From: an uncultured Caulobacterales bacterium
Lineage (GTDB): Bacteria; Pseudomonadota; Alphaproteobacteria; Caulobacterales; Caulobacteraceae
DNA length: 64,000 nt
Direction of reading: 5' to 3'
NCBI GenBank assembly: GCA_903884425.1
Contig: CAISEP010000023.1
Coordinates: forward strand, 248,001-312,000
In this document: in pieces, positions 49,487-60,412 of the stretch
How positions within the stretch are numbered: position 1 is the stretch's first letter
Layout: each line of letters begins with the position of its first letter
Program-made: the position numbers and the translations under genes
Notes under the pieces: generated by a model
What the model saw: the letters and a program-made list of their open reading frames with translations, nothing else
Database searches by the model: none
What the model was told of the DNA's origin: nothing

Positions 49487-50329
49487 CTACGGGGCCCAGG
49501 CCAGGGTCGCCTGCATGCCCACGGCCCCGTCCCCGTTGGCGGTGTAGAGGTCGAGCCCTCCGTCCGCCCGGGGCGCGCCGCAGACACGGACCTCGTCGAA
49601 GTCGAACAGGGGGCGGACGCCGCGGAAGCTGAAGCGGGCCGGGGTCCGGTCCGGATGGCGGCGCCGCGCGGCGTCGAACATCAGCAGGGCCTGGGCCGGG
49701 CCGTGCACCACCAGACCCGGATAATGCTCCACCTCCATGGCATAGGTCCGGTCGTAGTGGATCCGGTGGCCGTTGAAGGTCAGGGCGGAGATGCGGAACA
49801 GGAAGACCGGATCGGCCCGCACCGTCTCCTGCCAGGCGCACGGCGGCAGGGGGGTCGGGGCGGGCGGCTGCCACCGGTCGGGGATCTGCATGAACACGAT
49901 GTCCTGCTCCTCCACCAGGGCAGGCCGCCCCGCCGCGCTCACCTCGTGGCGGAGGGTGACGAACACCAGCGGCCCGGCGCTGCCGGTCTTCTGGGTGATC
50001 TGCACGAGGGTCGAGGTGCGGCGGAGCTCGTCCCCGATCCGCAGGGGGCCGTGGATCGTGCAGCGGCTGCCCGCCCACATGCGCCGGGGCAGGTCGATGG
50101 GCGGCAGGAAGCCCCCCCGCCGCGGATGGCCGTCCTCGCCGATCTCCCCCATGGGGGCCAGGGGCAGGAAGTAGAGCCAGCTCCACAGGGCCGGGCATTC
50201 GGTCCCGGCGGGCAGGTCCGGCGGGCTGCGGCCGAAGGTGGCCTCCAGGGCCTGGACCGGGGTGGGGGAGAGGGTGTCGGTCCGGGTCTCGGTGCGGCCG
50301 ATCCACTCGGCCCAGGGGGTCTGGCTCAT
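49487..50329 (-). CDS. MaoC/HTD2-type hot-dog dehydratase
   Basis: This 280-aa protein has the two-hot-dog architecture of mesaconyl-CoA hydratase and HTD2-like enzymes. The N-terminal FAS1-like half includes GFLPPIDLPRRMWAGSRCTIHGPLRIGDELRRTSTLVQI, and the C-terminal MaoC half has FNGHRIHYDRTYAMEVEHYPGLVVHGPAQALLMFDAARR, in which the hydratase signature R-I-H-Y and D/H residues sit. The expected activity is hydration or dehydration of an acyl-CoA; no partner mutase or lyase is nearby, so the pathway is open. It is divergent from the T5orf172 gene. Confidence 0.85.
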   Translation of the reverse strand: MSQTPWAEWIGRTETRTDTLSPTPVQALEATFGRSPPDLPAGTECPALWSWLYFLPLAPMGEIGEDGHPRRGGFLPPIDLPRRMWAGSRCTIHGPLRIGDELRRTSTLVQITQKTGSAGPLVFVTLRHEVSAAGRPALVEEQDIVFMQIPDRWQPPAPTPLPPCAWQETVRADPVFLFRISALTFNGHRIHYDRTYAMEVEHYPGLVVHGPAQALLMFDAARRRHPDRTPARFSFRGVRPLFDFDEVRVCGAPRADGGLDLYTANGDGAVGMQATLAWAP

Positions 50330-50482
50330 CGGGTCTCCTGGAGATCACCGGCGAACGGGACCCCGGCCGCGTCCCGGTGTCAAGCAAGGCGCCCCGCCGA
50401 CTGGACCGGGGCGCGGCGGGTGGCTAGGCTGGAAAAGCCCCCCGGACAGGGGCAGCGTGTGGCGTATCGACCCCGGGGGGGC

Positions 50483-51436
50483 ATGTCTGACCTGTTGCCC
50501 GAGCATGAGTTCCCGCCGCAGGCGGAGGTGCGGGCCGCCTGGCTCGACGCCGCGGTCCACTGCAGCTGGGACATGCGCACCCCCAAGAGCTGGACGGCGG
50601 CGGGGTGGGTCTATGTCCTGCGCCAGCCCGAGGACCGCTGGTACCGGAACCGGGCCTCGAAGATCGGCCTGACCTATCGCGACCCCGCGGTGCGGGCGCG
50701 GGAGATGTTCTCCACGGCCCTGGCCCGACCGCTGAACGTGGAATTCGCCCTGTTCGCCCCCAACATGGCCAAGCTGGAATGCGACGTCCATGCGCGGCTG
50801 GAGCCCCACCGGGCGGCCGAGAAGCGGGAGGTGTTCCATGTGACCCTGCGGGACGCGATCCGCGTGATCCTCGAGACCGCCGACGCCACCGGCAACACCG
50901 TCGGCCTGTGCCTGGTGAGCGAGGACGCCCGGCGGGTGGCCGCGGACCTGCTGCGCCGCCGGGTGCGGTCGACAGGGGTGGTCACGACCCGGTTCATCCT
51001 CGGCCGGGACGAGGAGGTGGCCCCCAGCGTGGACCGGCTGCGGGACCTGATGGGCCCCCACCTGTCCGGGGCGGAGGCTTTGCGGGCGCGCCTGGACGCC
51101 CGTGCCCGGCAGGCCGCGATCCGGGCCGGGGCGGTCGCCGGGGGCCTGGTCCTGCTGTTGGGCGGCGCGGCTCTGGCGCTGCGGCCGGCGGGGCTTGCGA
51201 CCGGCGTGGCGGTGGTGCTGGCCCTGGCCCTCGTCCTCGCGCTGCTGAGTGCCGGTCTCGGCCTCGCCGCCACGCGCCGGGCCGGGACCCGGGCCGCGGC
51301 CCGCGCCCTGGCCCGCAAGGCCGCCGCCGTGCGCGACATCCTCGAGGACCATGCCACGGCCCAGCGCCGCAAGCCCCTCGAGGTCCATCTCCTGCGGGTC
51401 GACAACCGCCCGCCCCGCGCCCCCGACCCGTCATAG
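50483..51436 (+). CDS. T5orf172/Mug113 (GIY-YIG type) domain protein with two C-terminal membrane helices
   Basis: The 317-aa protein starts at 50483 with GGGGGGG close upstream. Residues 41-125 fit the T5orf172 branch of the GIY-YIG fold: GWVYVLRQPED (GIY-YIG first strand), SKIGLTYRDPAVRAREMFSTALARP (second strand plus the conserved Arg) and LECDVHARLEPHR...EKREVFHVTLRDAIRVI (catalytic Glu about 99). A middle region (about 130-220) follows, then two strongly hydrophobic helices (GAVAGGLVLLLGGAALAL and TGVAVVLALALVLALLSAGLGLA). A membrane-attached GIY-YIG domain is unusual. Role unknown; not a homing endonuclease, as no intron or intein is present. Confidence 0.7.
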   Translation: MSDLLPEHEFPPQAEVRAAWLDAAVHCSWDMRTPKSWTAAGWVYVLRQPEDRWYRNRASKIGLTYRDPAVRAREMFSTALARPLNVEFALFAPNMAKLECDVHARLEPHRAAEKREVFHVTLRDAIRVILETADATGNTVGLCLVSEDARRVAADLLRRRVRSTGVVTTRFILGRDEEVAPSVDRLRDLMGPHLSGAEALRARLDARARQAAIRAGAVAGGLVLLLGGAALALRPAGLATGVAVVLALALVLALLSAGLGLAATRRAGTRAAARALARKAAAVRDILEDHATAQRRKPLEVHLLRVDNRPPRAPDPS

Positions 51437-51462
51437 GCCGTCGAAGCGTCCGGACCTCCGCC

Positions 51463-53967
51463 CTAGCCGCGGCCTGCGCCCGGAACCCGTCGGGGGCGCG
51501 GCAGGTCCAGCCGATGGACGGTGGCCGGATCGTCCCGCAGCTTCACGAACAGGGTCCGGCTGGCACCGTTGCCGGGCACCTCGATCTCGGGGGCGGTGAG
51601 GTCCACGGGCACATCGGTGTGCGCCTGAAAGGTCTCGTCCGCCGACAGGGCGAGGATCTGGACGAGGCTCTCGCCCGTGAGCCGGCACCGGGCCTGCGGC
51701 CCCCTTGTGCAGGCATAGCCGGTGATCCGCGGCAGCCGCACCAGGGTCACCACGGGCTGCCAGTCCCCCTCCATCCCGTTCGCCACCAGCCGGTAGAGGA
51801 GCGGCCCGTGGGTGGAGCGGTCGAACAGGGCCCCGGTGTCCACCTTCACCAGGGCATTGACCGCGTCCACCAGCACCAGGCCGGAGCTGCGGCCGATGGT
51901 CGTAACGGTCTGGCCTCCGTCGGCGCTGACCTGCACCGTGGTCCGGGCTGACAGGGCCTTCGGGTCCGTCGCCCGCAGGGCAAAGGTGATCACCGAGCCC
52001 AGGGGGGCCACCTGGCCCGTGCCGAGGTCGATGCGGATCGGACCGCTGTCCTGCGGGGGCGTCACGGCGCGGGACACCACCGCCGCCGCCGGGCGCGGGG
52101 CCCCGACGGTGTCGGTCCGGTGCAGGACCCGGCCATCCGTCAGGACGAGGCTCACCTCCAGACGCTCCTCCGCCGCGGGCGCGGTGCCGGGCCAGGGGCC
52201 TGGCAGGGTGAAGCGGCGCGGGCCGGTGGCGGCCGGGACGGCCTCCGGGTCCGCGGTCAGGGCCTGGCCGTTCAGGGTGACGGACTGGATCAGGGCCGGG
52301 GCATCGGTCTGCACCAGGGCAAACCGGTCGCCCTGGTGATAGTCCACCGCCCGCACGGTGGGCAGTGGGGCATAGACCCGGGTCTGGACGACGACCGGCT
52401 CCGCCTGGCCGCGGAACCGCAGGGCGATCCGCAGGGGCCCGGGGGCGGTCAATGACGCGGGCAGGGACAGGGTCACCGAACGCCTTGACCGGGCGTGGAC
52501 CTCGAGCGGAAGGGCCTTTCCGTCCGCCGGGGTGAGCTCGGCCCCCTCCAGGCAGTCGCCCCCCTCCCCGGTGAGGATCAGGTCGGCGCGGGTTCCGGCG
52601 ACGGGCAGCTCGGCCGGGTCCGCCGGCGGCTTCCACTCGCTGCCCGCCCCCAGCTCCACCGCGGCGTCGGGTCCCTGGAAGCTGTCGAAGCCCCAGCGCC
52701 CGGTCAGGTGCGCCGTGCCCGCCAGCAGGGGCCGGGCGGGGGGCTTGCCGGTACCGGTGGGAACCAGCCCGCCGGCCACGGGGTCCAGCCGGACGGGAAT
52801 CTCCTGCGACCGGTCTGCCCCGTCGCTCACCCGCAGGACCAGGTCCTGGGCAAAGGCCGTGGCAAAGGCGATGGGCACCCCCTCCAGGGGCAGGACCGCG
52901 CCGGGGGCGGCGAGGCAGGCATTATGGGTCGGCTCCGCCAGGGCGAAGGCGGGATGCGGCGGCGGGGAGATCGGGGGCAGGGCCGCCACCATCACCGATT
53001 TCGGGTTGTAGAAGGACGGGGGCGTGTTGAGCATCATCCGCACCTCGTCCCGGTCGGCGTCCGGCAGCATCAGGGCGGGGATGTACTGGTACTGGGCCGT
53101 GTGGAACCCGTCGAGCAGCCGGGCAATGTCCATCGCCGAGGAGATGTAGGGGCTGAAATAGCCGAGCCCCGCCTTGGGCGTGGCGCTCAGCTGCTGGACC
53201 AGATCCGCCGGGACGCCGCTGGTCAGGGTCTGGACTAGGGACACGTCCCGCCCGTCGCTCAACACCAGGGCTTCCCGGCCCTCCGTCAGGCATCCGGCCT
53301 GCTGCTCCACGGTCTTCAGCAGGCACTCGGGATCGAGCTTGATCAGCAGGCTCCGGGCCAGCAGGGGGGAGGCGGTCTTCAGGGCCCCCGGGGACTGCAG
53401 GCTCAGCTGGCGGATGGTCTTCACATAGGCGTCCAGGCGCATCCGGTCCCGGGAGGACTGGTTCAGGTCCTGCGCCGCCCGCACGAAGGCACCGGGACGG
53501 CCGCTGACGGCATTGACGATGGTGTCGAAGTCTCCCCCCGTGGCCGGGGCCAGGAACAGGAGGGCCTGCTCCGCCCCTTGCGGCACCGTGGCATGCAGGC
53601 GACCGGGGGCTCCCTCGCCCCAGGTGCGCACCGGGATGAACCAGGACCTGGGCGGCGGTCCCGACGCCCCGCGCAGGAAGGCCAGGATCAGGACCGAGTG
53701 CGGCACGTCCCGGGACTGGAGCCCGACGGTGATCTGGTCTCCCGCCGCCAGGTTGGGAACCCGGGCCAGGGGCAGGGTCACGCCGCCCCGGGTCACCTGC
53801 ACCTGCAGCCGGGGGCCGTCCAGATCGAAGGGCGCCCCCTGGGCCCTCGCCCCGTGGGGCAGGCCGATCAGCACCAGCAGGGACAGCAACAGGACCGCAA
53901 GGCCGCGGCGCTGGGGGAGGCGGCGTGGAGACAGGGTCGGGGACACCGGAGATTCCTGAGGCTTCAT
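51463..53967 (-). CDS. Large exported protein of unknown function
   Basis: The 834-aa protein has a signal peptide (PQRRGLAVLLLSLLVLIGLPHGARA). The region to about 330 contains LQVQVTRGGVTLPLARVP, GASGPPPRSWFIPVRTWGEG, and cysteines in LDPECLLKTVEQQAGCLTEGRE. The rest is beta-rich with repeated valine- and threonine-rich stretches (EVSLVLTDGRVLHRTDT, TVQVSADGGQTVTTIG) that look like several immunoglobulin-like or similar sandwich domains. No catalytic motif was recognised. It is probably periplasmic or surface. Convergent with the T5orf172 gene, which is 26 bp away. Confidence 0.6.
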   Translation of the reverse strand: MKPQESPVSPTLSPRRLPQRRGLAVLLLSLLVLIGLPHGARAQGAPFDLDGPRLQVQVTRGGVTLPLARVPNLAAGDQITVGLQSRDVPHSVLILAFLRGASGPPPRSWFIPVRTWGEGAPGRLHATVPQGAEQALLFLAPATGGDFDTIVNAVSGRPGAFVRAAQDLNQSSRDRMRLDAYVKTIRQLSLQSPGALKTASPLLARSLLIKLDPECLLKTVEQQAGCLTEGREALVLSDGRDVSLVQTLTSGVPADLVQQLSATPKAGLGYFSPYISSAMDIARLLDGFHTAQYQYIPALMLPDADRDEVRMMLNTPPSFYNPKSVMVAALPPISPPPHPAFALAEPTHNACLAAPGAVLPLEGVPIAFATAFAQDLVLRVSDGADRSQEIPVRLDPVAGGLVPTGTGKPPARPLLAGTAHLTGRWGFDSFQGPDAAVELGAGSEWKPPADPAELPVAGTRADLILTGEGGDCLEGAELTPADGKALPLEVHARSRRSVTLSLPASLTAPGPLRIALRFRGQAEPVVVQTRVYAPLPTVRAVDYHQGDRFALVQTDAPALIQSVTLNGQALTADPEAVPAATGPRRFTLPGPWPGTAPAAEERLEVSLVLTDGRVLHRTDTVGAPRPAAAVVSRAVTPPQDSGPIRIDLGTGQVAPLGSVITFALRATDPKALSARTTVQVSADGGQTVTTIGRSSGLVLVDAVNALVKVDTGALFDRSTHGPLLYRLVANGMEGDWQPVVTLVRLPRITGYACTRGPQARCRLTGESLVQILALSADETFQAHTDVPVDLTAPEIEVPGNGASRTLFVKLRDDPATVHRLDLPRPRRVPGAGRG

Positions 53968-54185
53968 GGGCGGGCGCTTCCGGAGCCACCGCCGCGCGCC
54001 GAAGTGTCCCGGAAACAGGGGCGGGAGGCGGCGGGACGAACGGAGGGTGACCTTGCGGATCGAGGGGAAGCTAGCAGACTTCCCCCCGCGTGGGGAGGGG
54101 CTCTCCCGCCCGGGTTGCCGCCCCCGTTGCGGCCGTTGTTGCCCCGATGCTGCGATCGGCGTTAACCTCCCGACCGGAGGGTTCC

Positions 54186-54602
54186 ATGCGTCTGGCCGTC
54201 GCCGCCCTGCTGCTGTTGCTGATCGCCGCCCCGGTGGCCGAAGGAGCGCCCATGCCCGCCCCCATCGTCTTCTTCGACATTGCCGGACCGGATCTGGCGA
54301 CCCAGGCGGCCTTCTACCGGGACGTGTTCGGCTGGCAGACGGGCCCGGGCGGGACCCTCAGCGTTCCCGTCAGCAGATCACCGCTCGCCGGGGCCCTGCG
54401 GCAGGACCCGATGAACAAGGTGATCTATCTGGGCGTCGACGACGTGACGACCAGCCTGGCCCGGGTGGTGCAGCACGGTGGGAAGATCGTCCAGCCCCGG
54501 TTCGAAGTGAAGGGCGTGGTGGTTCTGGGCCTGTTCACCGATCCGGCGGGCAATGCCATGGGCCTGGTGGAGATGTCCGGCGGTCACCCGAAGATCCCCT
54601 GA
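54186..54602 (+). CDS. Exported VOC (glyoxalase-fold) protein
   Basis: This 138-aa protein starts at 54186 (GGAGGG upstream) with a short hydrophobic signal (MRLAVAALLLLLIAAPVAEG). The VOC domain follows at once: VFFDIAGPDLATQAAFYRDVFGWQTG, KVIYLGVDDVTTSLARVVQHGGKIVQP and GLFTDPAGNAMGLVEM (metal-ligand Glu near the end). Most VOC proteins are cytosolic, so the export signal is unusual. It may bind a metal and a small ligand in the periplasm; function unknown. Confidence 0.75.
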   Translation: MRLAVAALLLLLIAAPVAEGAPMPAPIVFFDIAGPDLATQAAFYRDVFGWQTGPGGTLSVPVSRSPLAGALRQDPMNKVIYLGVDDVTTSLARVVQHGGKIVQPRFEVKGVVVLGLFTDPAGNAMGLVEMSGGHPKIP

Positions 54603-54614
54603 GCCGGCGACGGG

Positions 54615-56624
54615 TCAGAGGGACCGGGCGAAGGCATGTCCCGCATGGACGGCGGCGGCGAGGGTGCCGGGGGCCAGGCTGTCCCCGATCCGCTCCACCG
54701 ACGACAGGCCGTGATCGGCCCAGGCCTCCCGCTGCGCCGACAGGTCGTGCCAGAGCCCGTCCACCGGTAGCCGCGCGGTGACGGGCACCAGGGTGTCGCA
54801 GGGAATCGTCTGCGTCCGGCCGGTGTGGACGCAGGCCAGGGTCAGGCTGTCCGGCCCCCGGTCGGCCAGGCGGGCGGACAGCACCAGCCGGACCCCGACC
54901 TCGACCAGCCGCCGGTGAATCCGCGCCTGCTCCAGGGTGTTGACGGTCCAGGCCGCCACCAGGGGGGCCGGGGTCACATAGGTCACCGACGCCCCGGCCG
55001 CGGCCAGCCGCTCCGCCAGCACGCCGGCCATGTAGTAGCGGTCGTCGTCGAACACCACGACCTCTCCCGCGAGGGCGAGGGCGGGGGCGTCGAGCAGGTC
55101 GTCGACGGACACGGTCCTGCCCGTGGCGAGGAACGGCAGGGGGGAGCGGTGCGCCCGGCCGACCCCGTCGGTGCGCCACCGAGCCCCGGTGGCCAGCACC
55201 ACCTTGCCGATCCCGTAGGCCAGCACGTCGGCGGAGGTCAGGCGGCTCTGCAGATAGAGCTCGGCCTGCGGTGCCACCCGCAGGGCCTGCAGGCGATGGT
55301 CCCGCACCCGGCCCCAGGCGGCGAGGCCCGGCAGGCGGGCTTCCCGCGCCACCCGGCCGCCCCATTCCGCAGCGGCGTCGGCCAGCACCACCGGGGCGCC
55401 CCGCCGGACCAGGGCATGGGCGGCCTCCAGCCCCGCCGGACCCCCGCCGACGATCAGCACCGGCTCGGCACGGGCCAGGGGCGGAATGCGCTCCGGATGC
55501 CAGCCGCGCCGGGCCTCCTCGCCGAGGGTCGGGTTCTGGGTGCAGCGCATGGGCGTGGCCAGATTGTCGCCGGACACGCAGATGTTGCAGCCGATGCATT
55601 CCCTGAGGCTGTCCAGCTGCCCGTCGCGGATCTTGTTGGGCAGGAAGGGATCGGCGATGGATGGCCGGGCGGCGCCGATCAGGTCCAGCACCCCCTGCCG
55701 CACCATCCGGACCATGGTGTCCGGCGAGGTGAAGCGCCCGACCCCGACCACGGGCCGGGTGGTCAGCGGCTTGACGAAGCGGACATAGGCCTCCTGGTAC
55801 CCCTCCTGGGAAAAGCGGGAGGTCTGGCTGTCATTGGACCAGTCCGAAAGGTTCACGTCCCACAGGTCCGGCACTTCGGCCAGGGCGGCGACAATGTCCT
55901 GCCCCTCGTGGTCGTGGCGCAGGCCGTCCGGCCCCATCAGCTCGTCCACCGCCAGCCGAACGGCGAGCGCACAGCGGTCGCCGATGGCCTCGCGGGTGTC
56001 GTCGATCACCTCCCGGAACAGGCGCAGGCGGTTCTCGAAGGAGCCGCCGTATTCGTCGCTGCGGTGGTTGTGGCGGGCCAGCAGGAAATGCTGCAGCAGG
56101 GTCATGTCATGCCCGGCATAGACATAGATGATGTCGAAGCCCGCCTGCCGTGCCCGGACGGCGGCGTCCCGGTGCCAGCGGCGGAAGGCGCGGATGTCCT
56201 CCCGGTCCATGGCCCGGGCCTGGATCGGGTCGTCGGCATCCACCAGGGCGTGTGACGGGGCATAGGGAGCGATCCGCGTCAGCCGGTTGGCCGCGTGCAG
56301 CCCGCCGTGGGCCAGCTGGATCGCCGCCAGGCTGCCATGAGCGTGGATCCGCTCCGTCAGGCCGCGGAACCGGTCGAGGTCGCCGTCCGCCCAAAGACGG
56401 CCCTGGTTCGACGGGGTGAGATCGGCGCTCTCGTGGATTTCCGTCTCCTGGGTGGAGACCACGGCCCAGCCGCCCTCGGCCTTCATTTCGCGAAGCGCGA
56501 AGTCCGCCTCGGGATAGCGGTGGCCCATGCCGCTGCAATGGGGGACCTGGTAGAAGCGGTTGCGCGCCGTCACCGGCCCGATCCGCACCGGCTCGAACAG
56601 GATGTCGAACGGGCCTCCGGTCAT
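54615..56624 (-). CDS. Trimethylamine-dehydrogenase-like NADH:flavin oxidoreductase
   Basis: This 669-aa protein starts at 56624 (GGTGG upstream; a TTG at 56660 is an alternative). An FMN-binding TIM barrel (about 1-340: PVRIGPVTARNRFYQVPH, GHDMTLLQHFLLARHNHRSDEYGGSFENR) leads into a [4Fe-4S] site C343-x2-C346-x2-C349-x11-C361. A C-terminal half has two nucleotide-binding regions (PVLIVGGGPAGLEAAHALVRRGAPVVLADA and GEVVVFDDDRYYMAGVLAERLA). This is the layout of trimethylamine, dimethylamine and histamine dehydrogenases and 2,4-dienoyl-CoA reductase. It probably oxidises a secondary or tertiary amine; no electron-transfer flavoprotein is in view. Confidence 0.87.
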   Translation of the reverse strand: MTGGPFDILFEPVRIGPVTARNRFYQVPHCSGMGHRYPEADFALREMKAEGGWAVVSTQETEIHESADLTPSNQGRLWADGDLDRFRGLTERIHAHGSLAAIQLAHGGLHAANRLTRIAPYAPSHALVDADDPIQARAMDREDIRAFRRWHRDAAVRARQAGFDIIYVYAGHDMTLLQHFLLARHNHRSDEYGGSFENRLRLFREVIDDTREAIGDRCALAVRLAVDELMGPDGLRHDHEGQDIVAALAEVPDLWDVNLSDWSNDSQTSRFSQEGYQEAYVRFVKPLTTRPVVGVGRFTSPDTMVRMVRQGVLDLIGAARPSIADPFLPNKIRDGQLDSLRECIGCNICVSGDNLATPMRCTQNPTLGEEARRGWHPERIPPLARAEPVLIVGGGPAGLEAAHALVRRGAPVVLADAAAEWGGRVAREARLPGLAAWGRVRDHRLQALRVAPQAELYLQSRLTSADVLAYGIGKVVLATGARWRTDGVGRAHRSPLPFLATGRTVSVDDLLDAPALALAGEVVVFDDDRYYMAGVLAERLAAAGASVTYVTPAPLVAAWTVNTLEQARIHRRLVEVGVRLVLSARLADRGPDSLTLACVHTGRTQTIPCDTLVPVTARLPVDGLWHDLSAQREAWADHGLSSVERIGDSLAPGTLAAAVHAGHAFARSL

Positions 56625-56767
56625 GTCTGCCACCGCGGTTGCACCATGGGCCTCTCCCAAGCATGGGGCGCGGGGACGGTCAATGACGGGTGGTCGATGA
56701 CGGGGCGGAGCGACCCCTCGCCTGCAACGGCTGGTCTTTCGCCGCGGCCCGCGCTAGCAGACGGCCC

Positions 56768-58396
<1,629 letters not shown>

Positions 58397-58419
58397 GGCA
58401 GGGCGCGGCCCGGCTGCGG

Positions 58420-59382
58420 TCAGTGCACCCCGAGGGACGCGGCCGGGTAGTAGGCGACCGTGCCGCCCTTGTAGTCCGTGAGCCAGATGCCGTCGAACGC
58501 CCAGGCCAGGGAATCGCCGCCGGGGCCGGTCCACTGGCGCAGGATCTGCTGGGTCTGTCCGTCAATGCGGGTCAGGGGTGTGCCGATCAGGGTCGGCCAG
58601 ACCTGCCCGGCCCCATAGGCGATGTCCCCGCCCGGCCCCACGAGTCCGGCGGGCACCCGCGCAACGACAGTCCGCGTGGCGGCATCGATCTTGACCACCT
58701 CTCCGGTCCCCTGCAGCAGCACCCAGATCGCCCCGCCGCCGCTGGTCAGGAACCGTGGTCCGGGACCGACGGGGAGGGTCGCAAGGGTTGTCCCGCTGAC
58801 CGCGTCCAGCACGGTGACCCCGCCGGTGTCGTGCCCGGTGACCCAGACCTGCCCGTCCCGGTAGAGCGGATTGAACGACCCGGCCGGGACGGCCAGGGTC
58901 CGGCGCAGCTGACCGGTCGCGGCGTCGATCTCCGCCAGACGTCCCTTGGCGTCTGTCACCATCCACACACTCCCGCCGCCGGCCGTGATCCCGCCCTCCG
59001 CCGCCGCCGGTCCGAGGGGCAGGATGTCCACCAGCCGGTTTGTCGCAAGGTCTACCCGCGCCAGGGCGTTGGGCTTGCCACACAGGGGCACCCACAGCTG
59101 TCCGGCCGCGATGGTGAGCCCGGCACAGGCCTCCCCCGGCAGGGGCACACTCGCCACCACGCCGCGGGTCTTCGGGTCGAGGCGATGGACGGCAAAGGGG
59201 CCGGTGCTGGCCACCCAGACGGCGTCGTCCGTGGGCAGTACCCAGTCCGCGGTCTTGCCGATCCGCGTTGTGGCTGAGGGCGTCAGCCCGGCGAGGGTAG
59301 CCTGCGGCGCGTTCGGGGCGGCGGGCGTCCCGGTGGCGGCCAGGAGGAGGGACAGGGCGGAGGCGATGAGGGTTGTGATCAT
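58420..59382 (-). CDS. Exported beta-propeller (YVTN/virginiamycin-lyase-like) protein
   Basis: This 320-aa protein has a signal peptide (MITTLIASALSLLLAATG) and about seven repeats of a W/Y-V ... D-x-A-T/S-x-x motif, for example LAEIDAATGQLRRTLAVP, VVKIDAATRTVVARVPAG, VTVLDAVSGTTLATLPVG and ARVDLATNRLVDILPLG. This is the YVTN/Vgb-type blade pattern. Family members bind ligands or cofactors; no enzyme residues could be identified. It is convergent with the ABC-F gene, with a 23-bp gap, and divergent from the crotonase gene. Confidence 0.82.
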   Translation of the reverse strand: MITTLIASALSLLLAATGTPAAPNAPQATLAGLTPSATTRIGKTADWVLPTDDAVWVASTGPFAVHRLDPKTRGVVASVPLPGEACAGLTIAAGQLWVPLCGKPNALARVDLATNRLVDILPLGPAAAEGGITAGGGSVWMVTDAKGRLAEIDAATGQLRRTLAVPAGSFNPLYRDGQVWVTGHDTGGVTVLDAVSGTTLATLPVGPGPRFLTSGGGAIWVLLQGTGEVVKIDAATRTVVARVPAGLVGPGGDIAYGAGQVWPTLIGTPLTRIDGQTQQILRQWTGPGGDSLAWAFDGIWLTDYKGGTVAYYPAASLGVH

Positions 59383-59519
59383 GGACGCAGCGTTATCCCG
59401 GTTGCGTATCGGTGCAAGGGTCCATCGGGTCCGAGACCACGGCCCCCATCCGGCGTCGCCGTCCCGTCTCCGATGTACTAGGCTCCACGCTCCGCTACCC
59501 GTCGCCGGAGGACCCGAGG

Positions 59520-60383
59520 ATGACCGCCCAGACCTTCACCGAGATCCGCTACGAGCGCCCGACCGAGCGGGTGGCGCGCATCGTCCTGGCCCGCCCCGAC
59601 AAGCGCAATGCCCAGGACATGAAGATGCTCTACCAGCTCAACGCCGCCTTCGACCTGGCGGTGCAGGACGATGCCGTGCGGGTGATCATCCTGGCGGCCG
59701 ACGGGCCCCACTTCTCCTCCGGACATGACCTCTCCGATGCGGGATCGAAGGTGGGGGACCACGGCCCGCCGGTGACCGGCCACGGGGGCTTCGCCCTGCC
59801 GGGGCCGGAGGGCTATTTCTCCCGGGAGGAGGAGATCTATCTCGGCTTCTGCTGGCGCTGGCGCAACCTGCCCAAGCCCACCATCGCCCAGGTCCAGGGC
59901 AAGGTCATTGCCGGCGGGCTGATGCTGGTCTGGCCGTGCGATCTGGTGGTGGCCTCGGAGGATGCGGAGTTCTCCGACCCCGTGGTGGCCTTCGGCGTCA
60001 ACGGGCACGAGTTCTTCGTCCATGCCTGGGAACTGGGCCACCGCAAGGCCAAGGAGATGCTGTTCACCGGCGAGGCCATCACCGCGGCGGAGGGCAAGGT
60101 GCTGGGCATGGTCAATCAGGTGGTCCCGCGGGAGGAACTGGAGGCCTACACCCTGGAAATGGCGGAGAAGATCGCCCAGCGTCCCACCGTCGGCCTGAAG
60201 TTCGCCAAGCTGAGCGTGAACCAGTCCCTGGAGGCCCAGGGCCTGTGGACGGCGGTGCAGTCGGCCTTCAACCTCCACCACGTGGCCCATGCCCACAACT
60301 GGGTGCTGCATGGCCAGGTGATCGATCCCGCCGGCATGGCCGTGGTCCGCAACCAGGCCCGGGGCAAGGGCCCGACGGGCTAG
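59520..60383 (+). CDS. Enoyl-CoA hydratase/isomerase family protein
   Basis: The 287-aa protein starts at 59520 with GGAGGA 7 bp upstream. The crotonase fold shows the oxyanion-hole segments AADGPHFSSGHDLSD and QGKVIAGGLMLVWPCDLVVASEDAEFSDPVVAFG, and a C-terminal LTG-like FTGEAITAAEGKVLGMVNQVVP. Members act on acyl-CoA esters in fatty acid or amino acid breakdown. It is convergent with the GH20 gene with a hairpin in the short gap. No other fatty acid oxidation gene is adjacent. Confidence 0.9.
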   Translation: MTAQTFTEIRYERPTERVARIVLARPDKRNAQDMKMLYQLNAAFDLAVQDDAVRVIILAADGPHFSSGHDLSDAGSKVGDHGPPVTGHGGFALPGPEGYFSREEEIYLGFCWRWRNLPKPTIAQVQGKVIAGGLMLVWPCDLVVASEDAEFSDPVVAFGVNGHEFFVHAWELGHRKAKEMLFTGEAITAAEGKVLGMVNQVVPREELEAYTLEMAEKIAQRPTVGLKFAKLSVNQSLEAQGLWTAVQSAFNLHHVAHAHNWVLHGQVIDPAGMAVVRNQARGKGPTG

Positions 60384-60384
60384 T

Positions 60385-60410
60385 CCTGCCGCCCTCCGCC
60401 GACCGGCAGG
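60385..60410. terminator. Hairpin between convergent crotonase and GH20 genes
   Basis: CCTGCCG (60385-60391) and CGGCAGG (60404-60410) are perfect 7-bp arms with a 12-base loop in the 29-bp gap. No T-run on either side; a weak bidirectional terminator at best. Confidence 0.35.
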
Positions 60411-60412
60411 GG

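Noticed and set aside
50483-51436. T5orf172 gene as a homing endonuclease of an intron or phage
   Set aside because: No interrupted host gene, no phage genes nearby, and two membrane helices are unlike homing nucleases.
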